Of a stretch of 64,000 bases of DNA, positions 37,054-46,465 are shown one piece after another. Below the pieces are notes generated by a model. That model did no database searches. It saw only the letters and a program-made list of their open reading frames with translations, and was not told where the DNA came from. The stretch comes from Novosphingobium clariflavum (lineage in GTDB: Bacteria > Pseudomonadota > Alphaproteobacteria > Sphingomonadales > Sphingomonadaceae), in the NCBI RefSeq assembly GCF_026420865.1, contig NZ_JAPCWC010000004.1:339137-403136 (forward strand), given 5' to 3'. The first letter of the stretch is position 1; each line of letters opens with the position of its first letter. A program made the position numbers and the translations under genes.

Positions 37054-37117
37054 CCCCCTTCCCACGAAAAAGGGCGGCCAGCCAGCCGGCTGGTCGCCCT
37101 TTTTCGTGGGAAGGGGG
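37054..37117. terminator. Very long bidirectional terminator hairpin
   Basis: Outer arms 37054-37076 and 37095-37117 are perfectly complementary over 23 bp and contain A5/T5; the inner GGCCAGCC/GGCTGGTC pairs with one G-U, making a 31-pair stem with a 2-nt-to-4-nt loop. Located between convergent genes. Confidence 0.92.
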
Positions 37118-37124
37118 AAGCGGA

Positions 37125-37355
37125 TCAGTACGTCGCCGGGGGATCGCTGGCCGGGAAGCTTTCGTCGATCGCCTCGTCTGTCTTCGACCAGCGCTTGGGC
37201 TGCGTCTTCATGCTTTCCGGGCCGGCATCGCGCACCGGATGGGCGGCGTCCTGTCCGCCGGCGGTGGCTGCCAGCGGTTCGTCCTGATCGCGCGTCGCGT
37301 ACTTGTAGAGCGCGTAGCCGGCGGCACCGGCAACGGCCATCTTGATGAGTCCCAT
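37125..37355 (-). CDS. Small membrane-anchored protein with C-terminal ESFPASDPP motif
   Basis: 76 residues. Short hydrophobic N-terminus (MGLIKMAVAGAAGYALYKYA) for one membrane segment, a polar middle, and the C-terminal KTDEAIDESFPASDPPATY. The (D/E)ESFPASDPP tail recurs in many small bacterial proteins of unknown function. Good SD (AAGAGGAG) before ATG. No reaction can be assigned. Confidence 0.75.
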   Translation of the reverse strand: MGLIKMAVAGAAGYALYKYATRDQDEPLAATAGGQDAAHPVRDAGPESMKTQPKRWSKTDEAIDESFPASDPPATY

Positions 37356-37406
37356 CGGTCCTGCTCCTCTTGGTGGCGGCGCGCCTGCCGGAAGGGCGGC
37401 GCGCCA

Positions 37407-37422
37407 TGTTCCACGTGGAGCA
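37407..37422. promoter_or_regulatory. parS: Degenerate parS-like site 4
   Basis: TGTTCCACGTGGAGCA, one base from the perfect parS palindrome, in the 92-bp gap between murA and the small membrane protein, 33 kb from parAB. Confidence 0.6.
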
Positions 37423-37447
37423 ACGTCAAGATCCGGGGACGGTTGCC

Positions 37448-38731
37448 TCAGTCTCCGCCGACCCGTTCGATCTGCGCGCCGACCAGAGCCAGCTTTTCCT
37501 CAAGCCGCTCATAACCGCGGTCGAGGTGATAGAGGCGATGGACCTGGGTTTCGCCTTCGGCGGCAAGCCCGGCGATCACCAGGCTCATCGAGGCGCGAAG
37601 GTCGGTCGCCATGACTTCGGCGCCGGTCAGCTTGGGAACGCCGTGAACGATCGCGGTGCGGCCCTTGGTCTCGATATGCGCGCCCATGCGGTTGAGCTCG
37701 GGAACGTGCATGTAGCGGTTCTCGAAGATCGTCTCGGTCAGCACGCTGGAACCTTCGGCGCGGCACAGCAGGGCCATGAGCTGGGCCTGCATGTCGGTGG
37801 CGAAGCCCGGGTAGGGCGCGGTCGAGAGAGTGACGGGCTTCAGCGGGCCATCGGCGGCGACGTGAAGACCGGCAGCGGTCGCCTCGACATGGACACCGGC
37901 GTCGCGCAGGGCCTGCACGGTGGCTTCCATCTCCTCGATGCGGGCACCCTTGAGCGTGACTTCACCGCCGGTGATGGCCGCCGCGCAGGCATAGGAGCCC
38001 GCTTCGATGCGGTCGGGCATCACCATGTAGGTGGCGCCGTGCAGGCGTTCGACCCCGTGGATGGTGATGTCCGAGGTGCCGATGCCCTCGATCTGGGCGC
38101 CCATGGCGACCAGCAGGTTGCACAAGTCGACGATCTCGGGCTCGCGCGCGGCGTTGTGCAGGGTGGACTTGCCCTTGCACAGCACGGCGGTCATCAGCGC
38201 GTTCTCGGTCGCGCCGACGGATACCACCGGGAACGAATAACGCCCGCCGGGCAGGCCGCCGTCAGGGGCAATGGCGCGGACGTAGCCGGCGGCCAGTTCG
38301 ATCTGCGCGCCGAGCGCTTCAAGCGCCTTCAGGTGCAGGTCGATCGGGCGGTTGCCGATCGCGCAGCCGCCGGGCAGCGAGACGGTTGCCTCGCCCATGC
38401 GGGCGAGCATGGGGCCCAGCACGAGGATCGAGGCGCGCATCTTGCGCACCAGGTCGTAGGGCGCCACCGAACTGGTGATGCGGGTCGCCTGCAGCGTCAT
38501 CACCCGGCCGAAGTCTTCCGGGCGGCTGCCGGCGATCATCGTCGAGATGCCGAACTGGTTCATCAGGTGCTGGAACCCGTCGATGTCCGCCAGACGCGGC
38601 AGGTTGCGCAGCGTCAGCGGCTCTTCGGTGAGCAACGCGCAGGGCAGCAGCGTCAGCGCCGCGTTCTTGGCGCCGGAAACGGGGATGGTGCCGGAGAGGC
38701 GCTTGCCGCCTTCGATGATGATCTTGTCCAT
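37448..38731 (-). CDS. murA: UDP-N-acetylglucosamine 1-carboxyvinyltransferase MurA
   Basis: First committed step of peptidoglycan synthesis: enolpyruvyl transfer from PEP to UDP-GlcNAc. [27 protein letters not shown]-terminus with the conserved KNAAL, and the catalytic cysteine C123 in [15 protein letters not shown] (the fosfomycin target, so the Cys form). Start at ATG 38731; the 43 in-frame upstream codons are spurious. 427 residues. Confidence 0.97.
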   Translation of the reverse strand: MDKIIIEGGKRLSGTIPVSGAKNAALTLLPCALLTEEPLTLRNLPRLADIDGFQHLMNQFGISTMIAGSRPEDFGRVMTLQATRITSSVAPYDLVRKMRASILVLGPMLARMGEATVSLPGGCAIGNRPIDLHLKALEALGAQIELAAGYVRAIAPDGGLPGGRYSFPVVSVGATENALMTAVLCKGKSTLHNAAREPEIVDLCNLLVAMGAQIEGIGTSDITIHGVERLHGATYMVMPDRIEAGSYACAAAITGGEVTLKGARIEEMEATVQALRDAGVHVEATAAGLHVAADGPLKPVTLSTAPYPGFATDMQAQLMALLCRAEGSSVLTETIFENRYMHVPELNRMGAHIETKGRTAIVHGVPKLTGAEVMATDLRASMSLVIAGLAAEGETQVHRLYHLDRGYERLEEKLALVGAQIERVGGD

Positions 38732-38858
38732 TGCCTGCTCTTTAAAGGGATTTGGCCGCGCAGCAAGCACGGCTCGGAGAAAGCAGGATGGACTGTTGCG
38801 CTGCAACTGCGAAGCGGCTTTAATAGCAATGTAACCAAATGGAGTCAGACCATAAACC

Positions 38859-39740
38859 ATGTCTGCGCCTCAGTTTAAAAAACCCGTCCGCAAAGCCGTG
38901 TTTCCCGTTGCCGGTCTCGGCACGCGCTTTCTTCCTGCAACCAAGGCCATTCCGAAGGAACTTCTGCCGGTCGTCGACCGTCCGCTGATTCAATACGCGG
39001 TGGACGAGGCGCGCGAGGCGGGAATCGAGGAGTTCGTCTTCGTGACGGGGCGCGGCAAGACCGCGATAGTCGAACATTTCGATACGGCTTACGAGCTCGA
39101 GGCGACGATGACCGCGCGCGGCAAGTCGCTCGATCCGCTCGAACCGACCCGGATCCAGCCGGGCAATCTGGTGACCGTGCGCCAGCAGGTGCCGCTCGGC
39201 CTTGGCCATGCGGTCTGGTGCGCGCGGGCGGTCATCGGCGACGAGCCTTTCGCGATCTTCCTGCCCGATGAACTCATGTACGGCTCGCCCGGTTGCATGG
39301 CGCAGATGGTCGAGGCCTACAACGAAGTGGGCGGCAACCTTGTCTCGGTGCTGGAAGTGCCGATGGAGGAAGTGTCGAGCTACGGCGTGATCGCACCGGG
39401 CGAATGCCGCGGTGCGCTGACCGAAGTGAAGGGGCTGGTCGAAAAGCCCAAGGTGGCGGAAGCCCCCTCGAACAAGATCGTCTCGGGCCGCTACATCCTC
39501 CAGCCCGAAGTGATGGACCTGCTCGCCAATCAGGGCAAGGGCGCGGGCGGCGAGATCCAGCTGACCGATTCGATGGCCAAGCTGATCGGCGTCCAGCCGT
39601 TCCATGCCGTCACCTTCCAGGGCCAGCGGTTCGACTGCGGTTCGAAGGTCGGATTCGTCGAAGCCACGCTCGCCATCGCGCTCGACCGCGCGGACATGGG
39701 CGAGGACGTGCGCAAGATCGCCAGCCGGTTGCTGGGCTGA
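38859..39740 (+). CDS. galU: UTP-glucose-1-phosphate uridylyltransferase GalU
   Basis: Makes UDP-glucose for polysaccharide and glycolipid synthesis. [40 protein letters not shown] at the N-terminus is the nucleotide-binding signature; [21 protein letters not shown] and [12 protein letters not shown] follow. 293 residues. Divergent from murA across a 127-bp promoter gap, convergent with the lytic transglycosylase. Confidence 0.97.
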   Translation: MSAPQFKKPVRKAVFPVAGLGTRFLPATKAIPKELLPVVDRPLIQYAVDEAREAGIEEFVFVTGRGKTAIVEHFDTAYELEATMTARGKSLDPLEPTRIQPGNLVTVRQQVPLGLGHAVWCARAVIGDEPFAIFLPDELMYGSPGCMAQMVEAYNEVGGNLVSVLEVPMEEVSSYGVIAPGECRGALTEVKGLVEKPKVAEAPSNKIVSGRYILQPEVMDLLANQGKGAGGEIQLTDSMAKLIGVQPFHAVTFQGQRFDCGSKVGFVEATLAIALDRADMGEDVRKIASRLLG

Positions 39741-39754
39741 TCTGGGGCATTCGG

Positions 39755-39774
39755 GGCGCCCCCTGGCGGGCGCC
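39755..39774. terminator. Possible terminator after galU
   Basis: Seven-bp stem GGCGCCC/GGGCGCC with a 6-nt loop, 15 bp after the galU stop. No U-tract, so Rho-independent function is uncertain. Confidence 0.35.
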
Positions 39775-39785
39775 TCGCCCCCCTG

Positions 39786-40562
39786 CTACTGGCGGACCGG
39801 TTCCGCCAGCCGCGCCATGATCGAGGCGACATAGGCGCGGGTTTCGCGGATGTTGGGAATGCCGCCGGCCTTCTGCACGCGGCCGGGGCCCGCATTGTAG
39901 GCGGCCAGCGCCTTTTCGATATCACCGCCGAAGGCATCGAGCTGCATGCGCAGGTACCGCGCGCCGCCTTCGAGATTGGCCATCGGATCGCCGGCATTCA
40001 CCCCCATCTGCGCCGCGGTGCCGGGCATCAGCTGCGTGAGGCCGCGCGCGCCGACCGGCGACACCGCCAGTTCGTTCCAGCGGCTTTCCTGCCAGACGAC
40101 CGCTTCGAGCAGGCTCGGGCTGATGTCGTACTTGGCGGCAAGCTGGGCGACCCGCAGGCGCCAGCGGGTAGGGCCTGCGGCATCGAGTGCATCGGTGATC
40201 GAGAGCGGGTGGAGCGTGGCGGCTTCCACGTCGGTCGGCGGGCCGGCGTTGGCGGACGCGCCATCGGCAAATTCCACCGTCGTGACGCCATCCGGATTGG
40301 CGGCGGAAGCGGCGCCCGGGTTGAGGGAGGCACCGGGATTGAGCGGATCGGCGGAGCTGCGGGCGGGGCCGCCGGCCACCCACTGGTAATCGCCGCCGGA
40401 GCCGATCTGCAGGACGTCGGCCCGGGCAAGACCGGGCATGCCCGTCGCGGCCAGGACCAGCACAGCCGGGGTCAGCGCGGCCAAGACCAGCGCGGTCGGG
40501 GCCGACGCCCGATTCGTACGATTCGATTTCCGTACCATCATTGGCCGTTTACCCCGGATCAC
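39786..40562 (-). CDS. Lytic transglycosylase, SLT (goose-lysozyme-like) domain
   Basis: 258 residues with a signal peptide (LVLAALTPAVLVLAATGMPGLARA), an Ala/Gly/Asn-rich linker, and a C-terminal SLT domain: LLEAVVWQESRWNELAVSPVGARGLTQLMPGTA, in which the Glu of WQES is the catalytic acid, then GGARYLRMQLDAFGGDIEKALAAYNAGPG. Cleaves murein glycan strands. Start may be ATG 40562 or ATG 40541. Confidence 0.92.
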   Translation of the reverse strand: MIRGKRPMMVRKSNRTNRASAPTALVLAALTPAVLVLAATGMPGLARADVLQIGSGGDYQWVAGGPARSSADPLNPGASLNPGAASAANPDGVTTVEFADGASANAGPPTDVEAATLHPLSITDALDAAGPTRWRLRVAQLAAKYDISPSLLEAVVWQESRWNELAVSPVGARGLTQLMPGTAAQMGVNAGDPMANLEGGARYLRMQLDAFGGDIEKALAAYNAGPGRVQKAGGIPNIRETRAYVASIMARLAEPVRQ

Positions 40563-40620
40563 CGCCGAGTCTCAAGCCGGTCGCGCGGCTTGCACGCGAC
40601 CGGCCAGGATCGAACAGGGG

Positions 40621-41736
40621 TCAGTCGAGCGCCAGGGCACTGCGGATCGCGCGCCACGAGAGCAGCTTGAAGTTCTGCGCATGGGGGGCGTTGTCGCCGT
40701 CCTGCGCCATCATCAGGCCCTCGGGATAGGCAGGGCCAAAATCGCCGAGCGCGACCTCGATGCCGTCGGTATCGCTGGTGCCGCCAAGGGCGCCGCCATC
40801 GATGCGGAAGCGTCCGGCAGGCTTGCCGGTGCCGAGGTCGAACAGGGCATAGGCACTGTCGCCCTGGCTCGATGCGACCAGCCATGCCCGCCCGCCGTCT
40901 TCGCGGGCAACCGCAAGACCTTCGACGTCGGCGACGAGACCGTCCGCTGCCCCGACTTTGGCGAAGGCTTCGGGGACCAGCCTGTCCCCGGCGAGGGGAA
41001 CCTTCCAGATGCCGACGTCCTCCTCGGCAACGAACAGCACCTTGCCGGCATCGTCGACCACGCAGCCTTCCGATTGCGTCGCGAACTTCACGAGGCGCAC
41101 GTAGTCCGCCGCGATGCGGCCCTCGCGTTCGATCAGGCGGCTTTCAGCGACTGAACCGTCCTTGAGCACGACATAAGCGCGCGCGAGTTCGCCCGAAGCC
41201 AGTGCGCTGCCCATGCAGAAGCCATAAGCCTCGGCAGGGGCATGTCCGGCGGGCAGGAAGGTTTCCGCGCCCAGCGGGGTGAGCTTGCCGCTGGCGCCAT
41301 CGAGCGCGAACAGGGCGATGCGCGGTTCGGCGCGGTCGGTACGGTCGCTGGCACCGACGAGGATCGTCGTGACGCCGCCGCGGCGCACTTCGCGCAGGTC
41401 CACGTTGTTGAGCGCGCCTGCCGCCGCGAAATCGCGCACCTTGCCGTCGAGCCCGTAGACATAGAGCCCGGCCTTCTTGTCGGTGCCGAGAATCAGGCTG
41501 GCGGCGGGATTGGCGGCATTGCGCCAGATTGCCGGATCGTCGGCGGCATCGACATTGGCCGTGCCGACAGGGGTGGTTTCACCGGCAGCAGGCACGTCGA
41601 TGGCAGGAAGGCGGATCGCCGGGGCCGTGGCGGTGGTGGCGCAGCCGCCCAGGATAGTCGAAAGCACGAGGGCCGGGAGCAATGCTCCCGACCCCAACTT
41701 CACGACACTGGCGATGTGCGTGAGCGCGGCCTTCAT
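40621..41736 (-). CDS. Beta-propeller 3-phytase, lipoprotein
   Basis: Releases phosphate from phytate. 371 residues with the lipobox LSTILGGC (Cys32) and a six-blade propeller of the Bacillus BPP type: VDAADDPAIWRNAANPAASLILGTDKKAGLYVYGLDGKV, SEGCVVDDAGKVLFVAEEDVGIWKV and a late DTDGIEVALGDFGPAYPEGLMMAQDGDN. The ATG overlaps the TonB receptor stop by one base (TGATG), so the two form one operon in which the receptor is first. Probably on the outer membrane. Confidence 0.93.
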   Translation of the reverse strand: MKAALTHIASVVKLGSGALLPALVLSTILGGCATTATAPAIRLPAIDVPAAGETTPVGTANVDAADDPAIWRNAANPAASLILGTDKKAGLYVYGLDGKVRDFAAAGALNNVDLREVRRGGVTTILVGASDRTDRAEPRIALFALDGASGKLTPLGAETFLPAGHAPAEAYGFCMGSALASGELARAYVVLKDGSVAESRLIEREGRIAADYVRLVKFATQSEGCVVDDAGKVLFVAEEDVGIWKVPLAGDRLVPEAFAKVGAADGLVADVEGLAVAREDGGRAWLVASSQGDSAYALFDLGTGKPAGRFRIDGGALGGTSDTDGIEVALGDFGPAYPEGLMMAQDGDNAPHAQNFKLLSWRAIRSALALD

Positions 41737-44525
41737 CAGAAGGTCACCCGCGCGCCGAACTTCACGGTCGAGCCATATTCCTCGTACTGCAGCACGCGCT
41801 TGGCACCGGCGAGGTTCTGGTAGGCGAAGTACTTGGCGTTGTTGACGTTCACCCAGTCCGCGAAGAGGCGGATGTTGTCGGTCAGCTTGTACTTGGCCGA
41901 AAGATCCAGCTGGAAGTGCTGGTTGACGGTACGGTCGGTCTCGTAGGAATCACCCACTTCGTCGAGGTACTTGTCGCGGAAGGTACCGGCAGCGCGCAGG
42001 CTGATCGGGCCCTTCTCGTAGCCGAGCACGGCGTTGAAGGTGTTCTTCGAGGCATTGGGCAGCGAGATGCGGCGGGCAATCTGCACGCCGTCGTCATCCG
42101 AGAACACCGTGCCGCGGGCGTAAGTGTAGGTGTAGTTGAGCTGGGTCAGCAGGCCGTCGAAGGGCGAGGGCAGCATCGTGAAGGCCTGGCTGAAGCTGAC
42201 TTCCACACCGGCGATCTCGGCGGTGTCGCCGTTCATCGGAATGGTGATCTCGTCATAGGCGATGCCGTTGTAGGTGCCGGATTCCTTCGAGTTCAGCGAG
42301 TAGGTGTAGTCCTTGATCGACTTGTAGAACCCGCCGACGGTGAGGGCGCCGTTGTTCGCGAAGTAGTATTCGAACCCGGCGTCGAAGTTCCAGGCCTGGT
42401 AAGGCTTGAGTTCGGGGTTGCCGACCACCAGCTCGAGGTCGTCGTTGATCGTGTTGCGCGGAGCCATGTCCGACAGCTTCGGGCGCACCACCGTCTTGTA
42501 GCCGGCGAGGCGGGCGACGAGGTTGGGCTGCGGGCTGTAACGCAGGGTCAGGCTGGGCAGCCAGTTGGTGTAGTTGCGCTTGTAGCTCTGCGGATCGACG
42601 GTGAAGGTATCGTCGCCGTTGTCGGTGACGAGGCTGCCGTTGAGTGCGTTGTGGGTGTGCTCCATGCGCACGCCGCCGATCACGCGCAGGGTGGCGCTGT
42701 CCCAGCGGGCGAGGGCATAACCGGCCATGATGTCCTCACGCACCGAGTAGTCGCTGATCGCCGAGTTGTAGCCGCTCTCGAAATCGTTGATCACGAACGA
42801 GTCCGGGTTGGCCAGCAGGTAGGCGGCGGGGCCGCCCTTGCTGGCGACCGGGCCCATGTCGGTCAGGCGGTAGGTCTGCTTGCCCAGCACGTCGGCCAGC
42901 GTGTAGTCGGCATCGTCGGCGAGGTCATAGTAGGTCATGTTGAAGTCGTAGGACTTCTTGCGCCAGCGGGCCTTGCCGCCGGCCTGCACCGTGAAGTCGC
43001 CGCTGTCGCCGGCGAACGTGCGGGCGAGGTCGGCCTTGATCGCCCATTCCTGATCCTGGCTGTCGGACAGGGTGGTCAGTTCGGTCTTGTTGAATGCGTA
43101 CTGCGAGGCGTCGTTGAACGTATCGGCGCCTTCGCTGACCGAGTAGGTCGGGTAGTAGGTGTTCGAGTAGTCCATATCGACCACGGTGCCGCTCTTGAAG
43201 CGGGCGCGGAAACGGGTCGGGTCGACCGAGAAGGTCTCCTTCTCGGTGGACTTGGCGTAGCTCGCCATCCAGTTGAACTTCCAGATCCCGGTGTCGGTGT
43301 CGCTGCCGAGCGAGACCGAGCGGATGCGCTGGCGCTCGAAGCGGTCCTTGAGGTCGCGCTGGACGGTGATGCGCTCGTCCGAACCGTCGAACGTGGCGCT
43401 GCTGTCGGTGCTGGCGCTGGGGTTATCGAAATCGCCGAAGTCGAGCGTTGTGCGGCGGCGGTATTCGTGGTCGTCGAACTGTGCCCAGTTGCCGCGGATA
43501 TAGGCCTTGGTGGTGTCCGAGACGCGCCAGTCGGCCGAGAGCGCCGCGTTGATGCGGGTGCGCTCGACGTCATAGTCACGGTATTCGACCGATTCGGCCC
43601 AGGCGTTGCCGTTGTCGTCGACGTTCCAGCCGCCGGTCTCGACGTTGTCGGTCTCGAACTTGCGCTTGTAGTAGCTGACCGAGCCGGCGATGCCGAAGTC
43701 GTCGCCCAGCTTCTGGGTGAAGTCGAAGGCGCCCTTGGGGGTGACCTTGCCCGAATAGTCGTTCCAGCTGCCTTCGGCGCTCAGCGAATAGCGGTTCTTC
43801 TTCGAATCGAAGGCGCTGGTGGTGTTCACCTCGATCGAGGCGCCGATGAAGTCGCCGTCCATGTCGGGGGTGAAGCTCTTCTTCACTTCGATCGACTGGA
43901 TGGTGTCCGACGAGATCACGTCGAGCGCGACCGAGCGCACGTCCGATTCAGGCGCAGGCAGGCGCACACCGTTGACCGAGGTGCCGTTGAGTTCGGGGTC
44001 GAGGCCGCGCACCGAGACGTAGCGGCCTTCGCCCTGGTCGTTGAGGATGTTGACGCCGGGCAGGCGGCGCAGCGATTCGGCCACGTTCTGGTCGGGGAAC
44101 TGGCCGACCGCGTCGCGGGTGAGGACCGAGACGACCCCGTCCGCGGCCTTCTGGCGCGACAGGGCGCTGGTCATGTTGGCGGTGAGGCCGGTGACGAGAA
44201 TGTCGCCGCCGCCGATCGCGGCGAGGTCGAAGTTGCCGTCCACGCGGCCGGTGGCGGGCACCGTGACCGACCGGGTCGTCACTTCCGCGCCGACGTAGCG
44301 GGCTTCCAGCGTGTAGGTGCCGGCGGGAACGTCGCCGAAGATGTACTGGCCCGAACGGTCGGTCTCGACACTGCGGTCGAGCTCGACGATGCGCACGCTG
44401 GCCGACTGCAGGGAGCGGGCGCCGGTGGCGTCATGAACGCTGCCGGCAACTTCGCCTGCGTGCGCGATGGTGGCGAAGGAGGCCGAGGCGAGCAGCCCCG
44501 CGAGGAGGCGCATGGAGGACGTCAT
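41736..44525 (-). CDS. TonB-dependent receptor of the phytase operon
   Basis: 929-residue outer-membrane receptor. Signal peptide (LLAGLLASASFATIAHAG), a carboxypeptidase-regulatory-like domain (about 24-100: VAGSVHDATGARSLQSASVRIVELD), a plug (FPDQNVAESLRRLPGVNILNDQGEGRYVSVRGLDPELN), and a 22-strand barrel ending in a terminal Phe (GARVTF). It precedes phytase in one operon, so an inositol phosphate or its degradation product is the likely ligand. Two PHO-box-like elements lie upstream. Confidence 0.93.
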   Translation of the reverse strand: MTSSMRLLAGLLASASFATIAHAGEVAGSVHDATGARSLQSASVRIVELDRSVETDRSGQYIFGDVPAGTYTLEARYVGAEVTTRSVTVPATGRVDGNFDLAAIGGGDILVTGLTANMTSALSRQKAADGVVSVLTRDAVGQFPDQNVAESLRRLPGVNILNDQGEGRYVSVRGLDPELNGTSVNGVRLPAPESDVRSVALDVISSDTIQSIEVKKSFTPDMDGDFIGASIEVNTTSAFDSKKNRYSLSAEGSWNDYSGKVTPKGAFDFTQKLGDDFGIAGSVSYYKRKFETDNVETGGWNVDDNGNAWAESVEYRDYDVERTRINAALSADWRVSDTTKAYIRGNWAQFDDHEYRRRTTLDFGDFDNPSASTDSSATFDGSDERITVQRDLKDRFERQRIRSVSLGSDTDTGIWKFNWMASYAKSTEKETFSVDPTRFRARFKSGTVVDMDYSNTYYPTYSVSEGADTFNDASQYAFNKTELTTLSDSQDQEWAIKADLARTFAGDSGDFTVQAGGKARWRKKSYDFNMTYYDLADDADYTLADVLGKQTYRLTDMGPVASKGGPAAYLLANPDSFVINDFESGYNSAISDYSVREDIMAGYALARWDSATLRVIGGVRMEHTHNALNGSLVTDNGDDTFTVDPQSYKRNYTNWLPSLTLRYSPQPNLVARLAGYKTVVRPKLSDMAPRNTINDDLELVVGNPELKPYQAWNFDAGFEYYFANNGALTVGGFYKSIKDYTYSLNSKESGTYNGIAYDEITIPMNGDTAEIAGVEVSFSQAFTMLPSPFDGLLTQLNYTYTYARGTVFSDDDGVQIARRISLPNASKNTFNAVLGYEKGPISLRAAGTFRDKYLDEVGDSYETDRTVNQHFQLDLSAKYKLTDNIRLFADWVNVNNAKYFAYQNLAGAKRVLQYEEYGSTVKFGARVTF

Positions 44526-44581
44526 TTTGAGGCAAACCCCTGTTGCTTCGAAGAAGTTGGGGCGGCCTCTAAGTCCGTTCG

Positions 44582-44621
44582 ATGACGGTTTTGTGCTGAT
44601 GGTATGGCAGTTTTATGACCC
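44582..44621 (-). promoter_or_regulatory. Tandem PHO-box-like PhoB sites
   Basis: On the minus strand, two 18-bp elements about 60 and 80 bp before the receptor ATG: GGGTCATAAAACTGCCAT (44604-44621), 15 of 18 against CTGTCATAAAACTGTCAT, and TCAGCACAAAACCGTCAT (44582-44599). Their half-repeats keep an 11-bp period across 40 bp, as PhoB dimers require. Confidence 0.75.
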
Positions 44622-44714
44622 TGCCGCAGTGCAGCAATTCGGCCACAGTATACGATCGGCAAACGTCAGCCTGTCCGAAAAGGCACCAGTTCCGACGATG
44701 TAGGGGAAGGGGAA

Positions 44715-44789
44715 TGGTGCTGCTGGGGAGGATTGAACTCCCGACCTCGTCATTACCAATGACGCGCTCTACCACTGAGCTACAGCAGC
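44715..44789 (-). tRNA. tRNA-Thr (anticodon GGT)
   Basis: Cloverleaf with 7-bp acceptor GCTGCTG/CAGCAGC, D-stem GCTC/GAGC, anticodon stem CGTCA/TGACG enclosing TTGGTAA (GGT), T-arm GGGAG-TTCAATC-CTCCC, and an encoded CCA. Confidence 0.97.
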
Positions 44790-44958
44790 GCCTGATCCGA
44801 AGGCCTTGCGGCCAGCGCTTCAGCGCTTGCCCACGGTCACCCGGGGCAGGGGCGCGCTAATGTCCGTGACCGAGGCAATTGTCAAGCGGTGCTTGCGCAT
44901 TCTTTTTCGCAAGGCCATTCCGGGGGCGACGGAACGGGCCCCGAAAGAACCATTTACC

Positions 44959-45195
44959 ATGACGCAGACCCAGCAATCCCGCGAGGAACGGCTCGCTGCC
45001 AAGCTTCGCGAAAATCTTCGTCGCCGCAAGGTGCAGGCGCGTGCTTTCGGTGCTGCGACGCAGGATGAGCAAGCGGCGATGGCCGAATCCGATTCGCCGG
45101 ATGGAGAGGCCGATACGACGGCTGCCGAAAAAGTCGCCGCTGCTGGAGGTGAAATCGAATCGGGCGCTCTTTCCAAATCGCCCCCGGAAAGCTAG
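44959..45195 (+). CDS. Small charged protein, unknown function (sphingomonad type)
   Basis: 78 residues from ATG 44959. The N-terminal half is basic and helical (SREERLAAKLRENLRRRKVQARAF), the rest acidic and Ala/Ser-rich. The REERLAAKLRENLRRRK block recurs, as I recall, in short sphingomonad proteins without known function. It lies 170 bp after tRNA-Thr and 77 bp before gpmA. Confidence 0.6.
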   Translation: MTQTQQSREERLAAKLRENLRRRKVQARAFGAATQDEQAAMAESDSPDGEADTTAAEKVAAAGGEIESGALSKSPPES

Positions 45196-45272
45196 GGGCT
45201 GCGCCCAGACATATCGTCAGTCTGCCAAGAGGCGTTCCCCGCCGGAGCGCCGATGAGACCCGGGAGTATGCC

Positions 45273-45959
45273 TTGCCTCGCCTGATCCTCGTCCGCCACG
45301 GCCAGAGCCAATGGAACCTTGAAAACCGCTTCACCGGCTGGTGGGATGTCGACCTGACCCCGCTGGGCGAGGACGAAGCCCGCGCCGCCGGCACGCTGCT
45401 CAAGGAAAAGGGCATTGCCCCCACCGTTGCTTTCACCTCGCTGCAGACGCGGGCGATCCGCACCCTGCACCTGGCGCTGGAAGCGGCCGGGCTGCTGTGG
45501 ATTCCCGAGACCAAGGACTGGCGCCTCAACGAGCGTCACTACGGCGGCCTTACCGGTCTCAACAAGGCCGAGACCGCTGCCAGGCACGGCGAGGACCAGG
45601 TGAAGATCTGGCGCCGCAGCTTCGACACGCCGCCGCCGGTGCTGGAAAAGGGCAGCGAGTTCGATCTCTCGACCGACGCCCGCTACGCCGGGATCGACGT
45701 GCCGCAGACCGAAAGCCTCAAGGACACCATCGCGCGTGTCCTGCCTTATTACGAAGGCTCGATCGTGCCGCACCTCAAGGCCGGTGCCGACGTGCTGGTC
45801 TCGGCCCACGGCAATTCGCTGCGCGCGCTGGTGAAGCATCTCTCCAACATCTCGGACGACGAGATCACCGGTCTGGAAATCCCGACCGGCCAGCCGATCG
45901 TCTACGAGCTGTCCGACGATCTCGCGGTGCTCGACCGCTATTATCTCTCGGAGCGCTGA
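45273..45959 (+). CDS. gpmA: 2,3-bisphosphoglycerate-dependent phosphoglycerate mutase
   Basis: Interconverts 3- and 2-phosphoglycerate. Phosphohistidine H9 in [34 protein letters not shown] and [14 protein letters not shown] follow as in cofactor-dependent mutases. 228 residues. The only suitable start is TTG 45273. One base separates its stop from purE. Confidence 0.95.
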   Translation: MPRLILVRHGQSQWNLENRFTGWWDVDLTPLGEDEARAAGTLLKEKGIAPTVAFTSLQTRAIRTLHLALEAAGLLWIPETKDWRLNERHYGGLTGLNKAETAARHGEDQVKIWRRSFDTPPPVLEKGSEFDLSTDARYAGIDVPQTESLKDTIARVLPYYEGSIVPHLKAGADVLVSAHGNSLRALVKHLSNISDDEITGLEIPTGQPIVYELSDDLAVLDRYYLSER

Positions 45960-45960
45960 G

Positions 45961-46446
45961 ATGAGCGCCGTGGTGCCGGTCGCCATCATCATGGGCAGCC
46001 AGTCCGACTGGCCGACCATGGGCAAGGCTGCCGAGATGCTCGACAAGCTGGGCGTCGCCTATGATGCCCGCATCGTCTCCGCCCACCGCACGCCCGAGCG
46101 CATGGTGGATTTCGCCAAGGGTGCGGCCGACGAAGGCTTCAAGGTGGTGATCGCCGGTGCCGGCGGCGCCGCGCATCTGCCGGGCATGGTCGCCGCGCTC
46201 ACGCACTTGCCGGTGCTGGGCGTGCCGGTGCAGTCCAAGGCGCTGTCGGGGCAGGACAGCCTGCTCTCGATCGTGCAGATGCCAGCGGGCATTCCGGTCG
46301 GCACGCTGGCCATCGGCGAAGCGGGTGCCGCCAATGCCGGCCTGCTCGCCGCCGCGATCCTTGCCACCACCGACGAAGGCCTTGCCGAACGGCTCAAGGC
46401 CTTCCGCGCCGCGCAGACCGAAAGCGTGGCCATCCGTCCTTCCTGA
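45961..46446 (+). CDS. purE: 5-(carboxyamino)imidazole ribonucleotide mutase PurE
   Basis: Class I PurE of purine synthesis (N5-CAIR to CAIR). [40 protein letters not shown] carries the catalytic His; [25 protein letters not shown] follows. 161 residues. In a tight gpmA-purE-purK run. Confidence 0.97.
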   Translation: MSAVVPVAIIMGSQSDWPTMGKAAEMLDKLGVAYDARIVSAHRTPERMVDFAKGAADEGFKVVIAGAGGAAHLPGMVAALTHLPVLGVPVQSKALSGQDSLLSIVQMPAGIPVGTLAIGEAGAANAGLLAAAILATTDEGLAERLKAFRAAQTESVAIRPS

Positions 46447-46465
46447 TAGATCGAGTAACGGCGTC

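Noticed and set aside
41916..44585. 889-codon antisense frame over the first TonB receptor
   Set aside because: Val/Ala/Gly-rich composition without motifs; mirrors the codon bias of the real gene.
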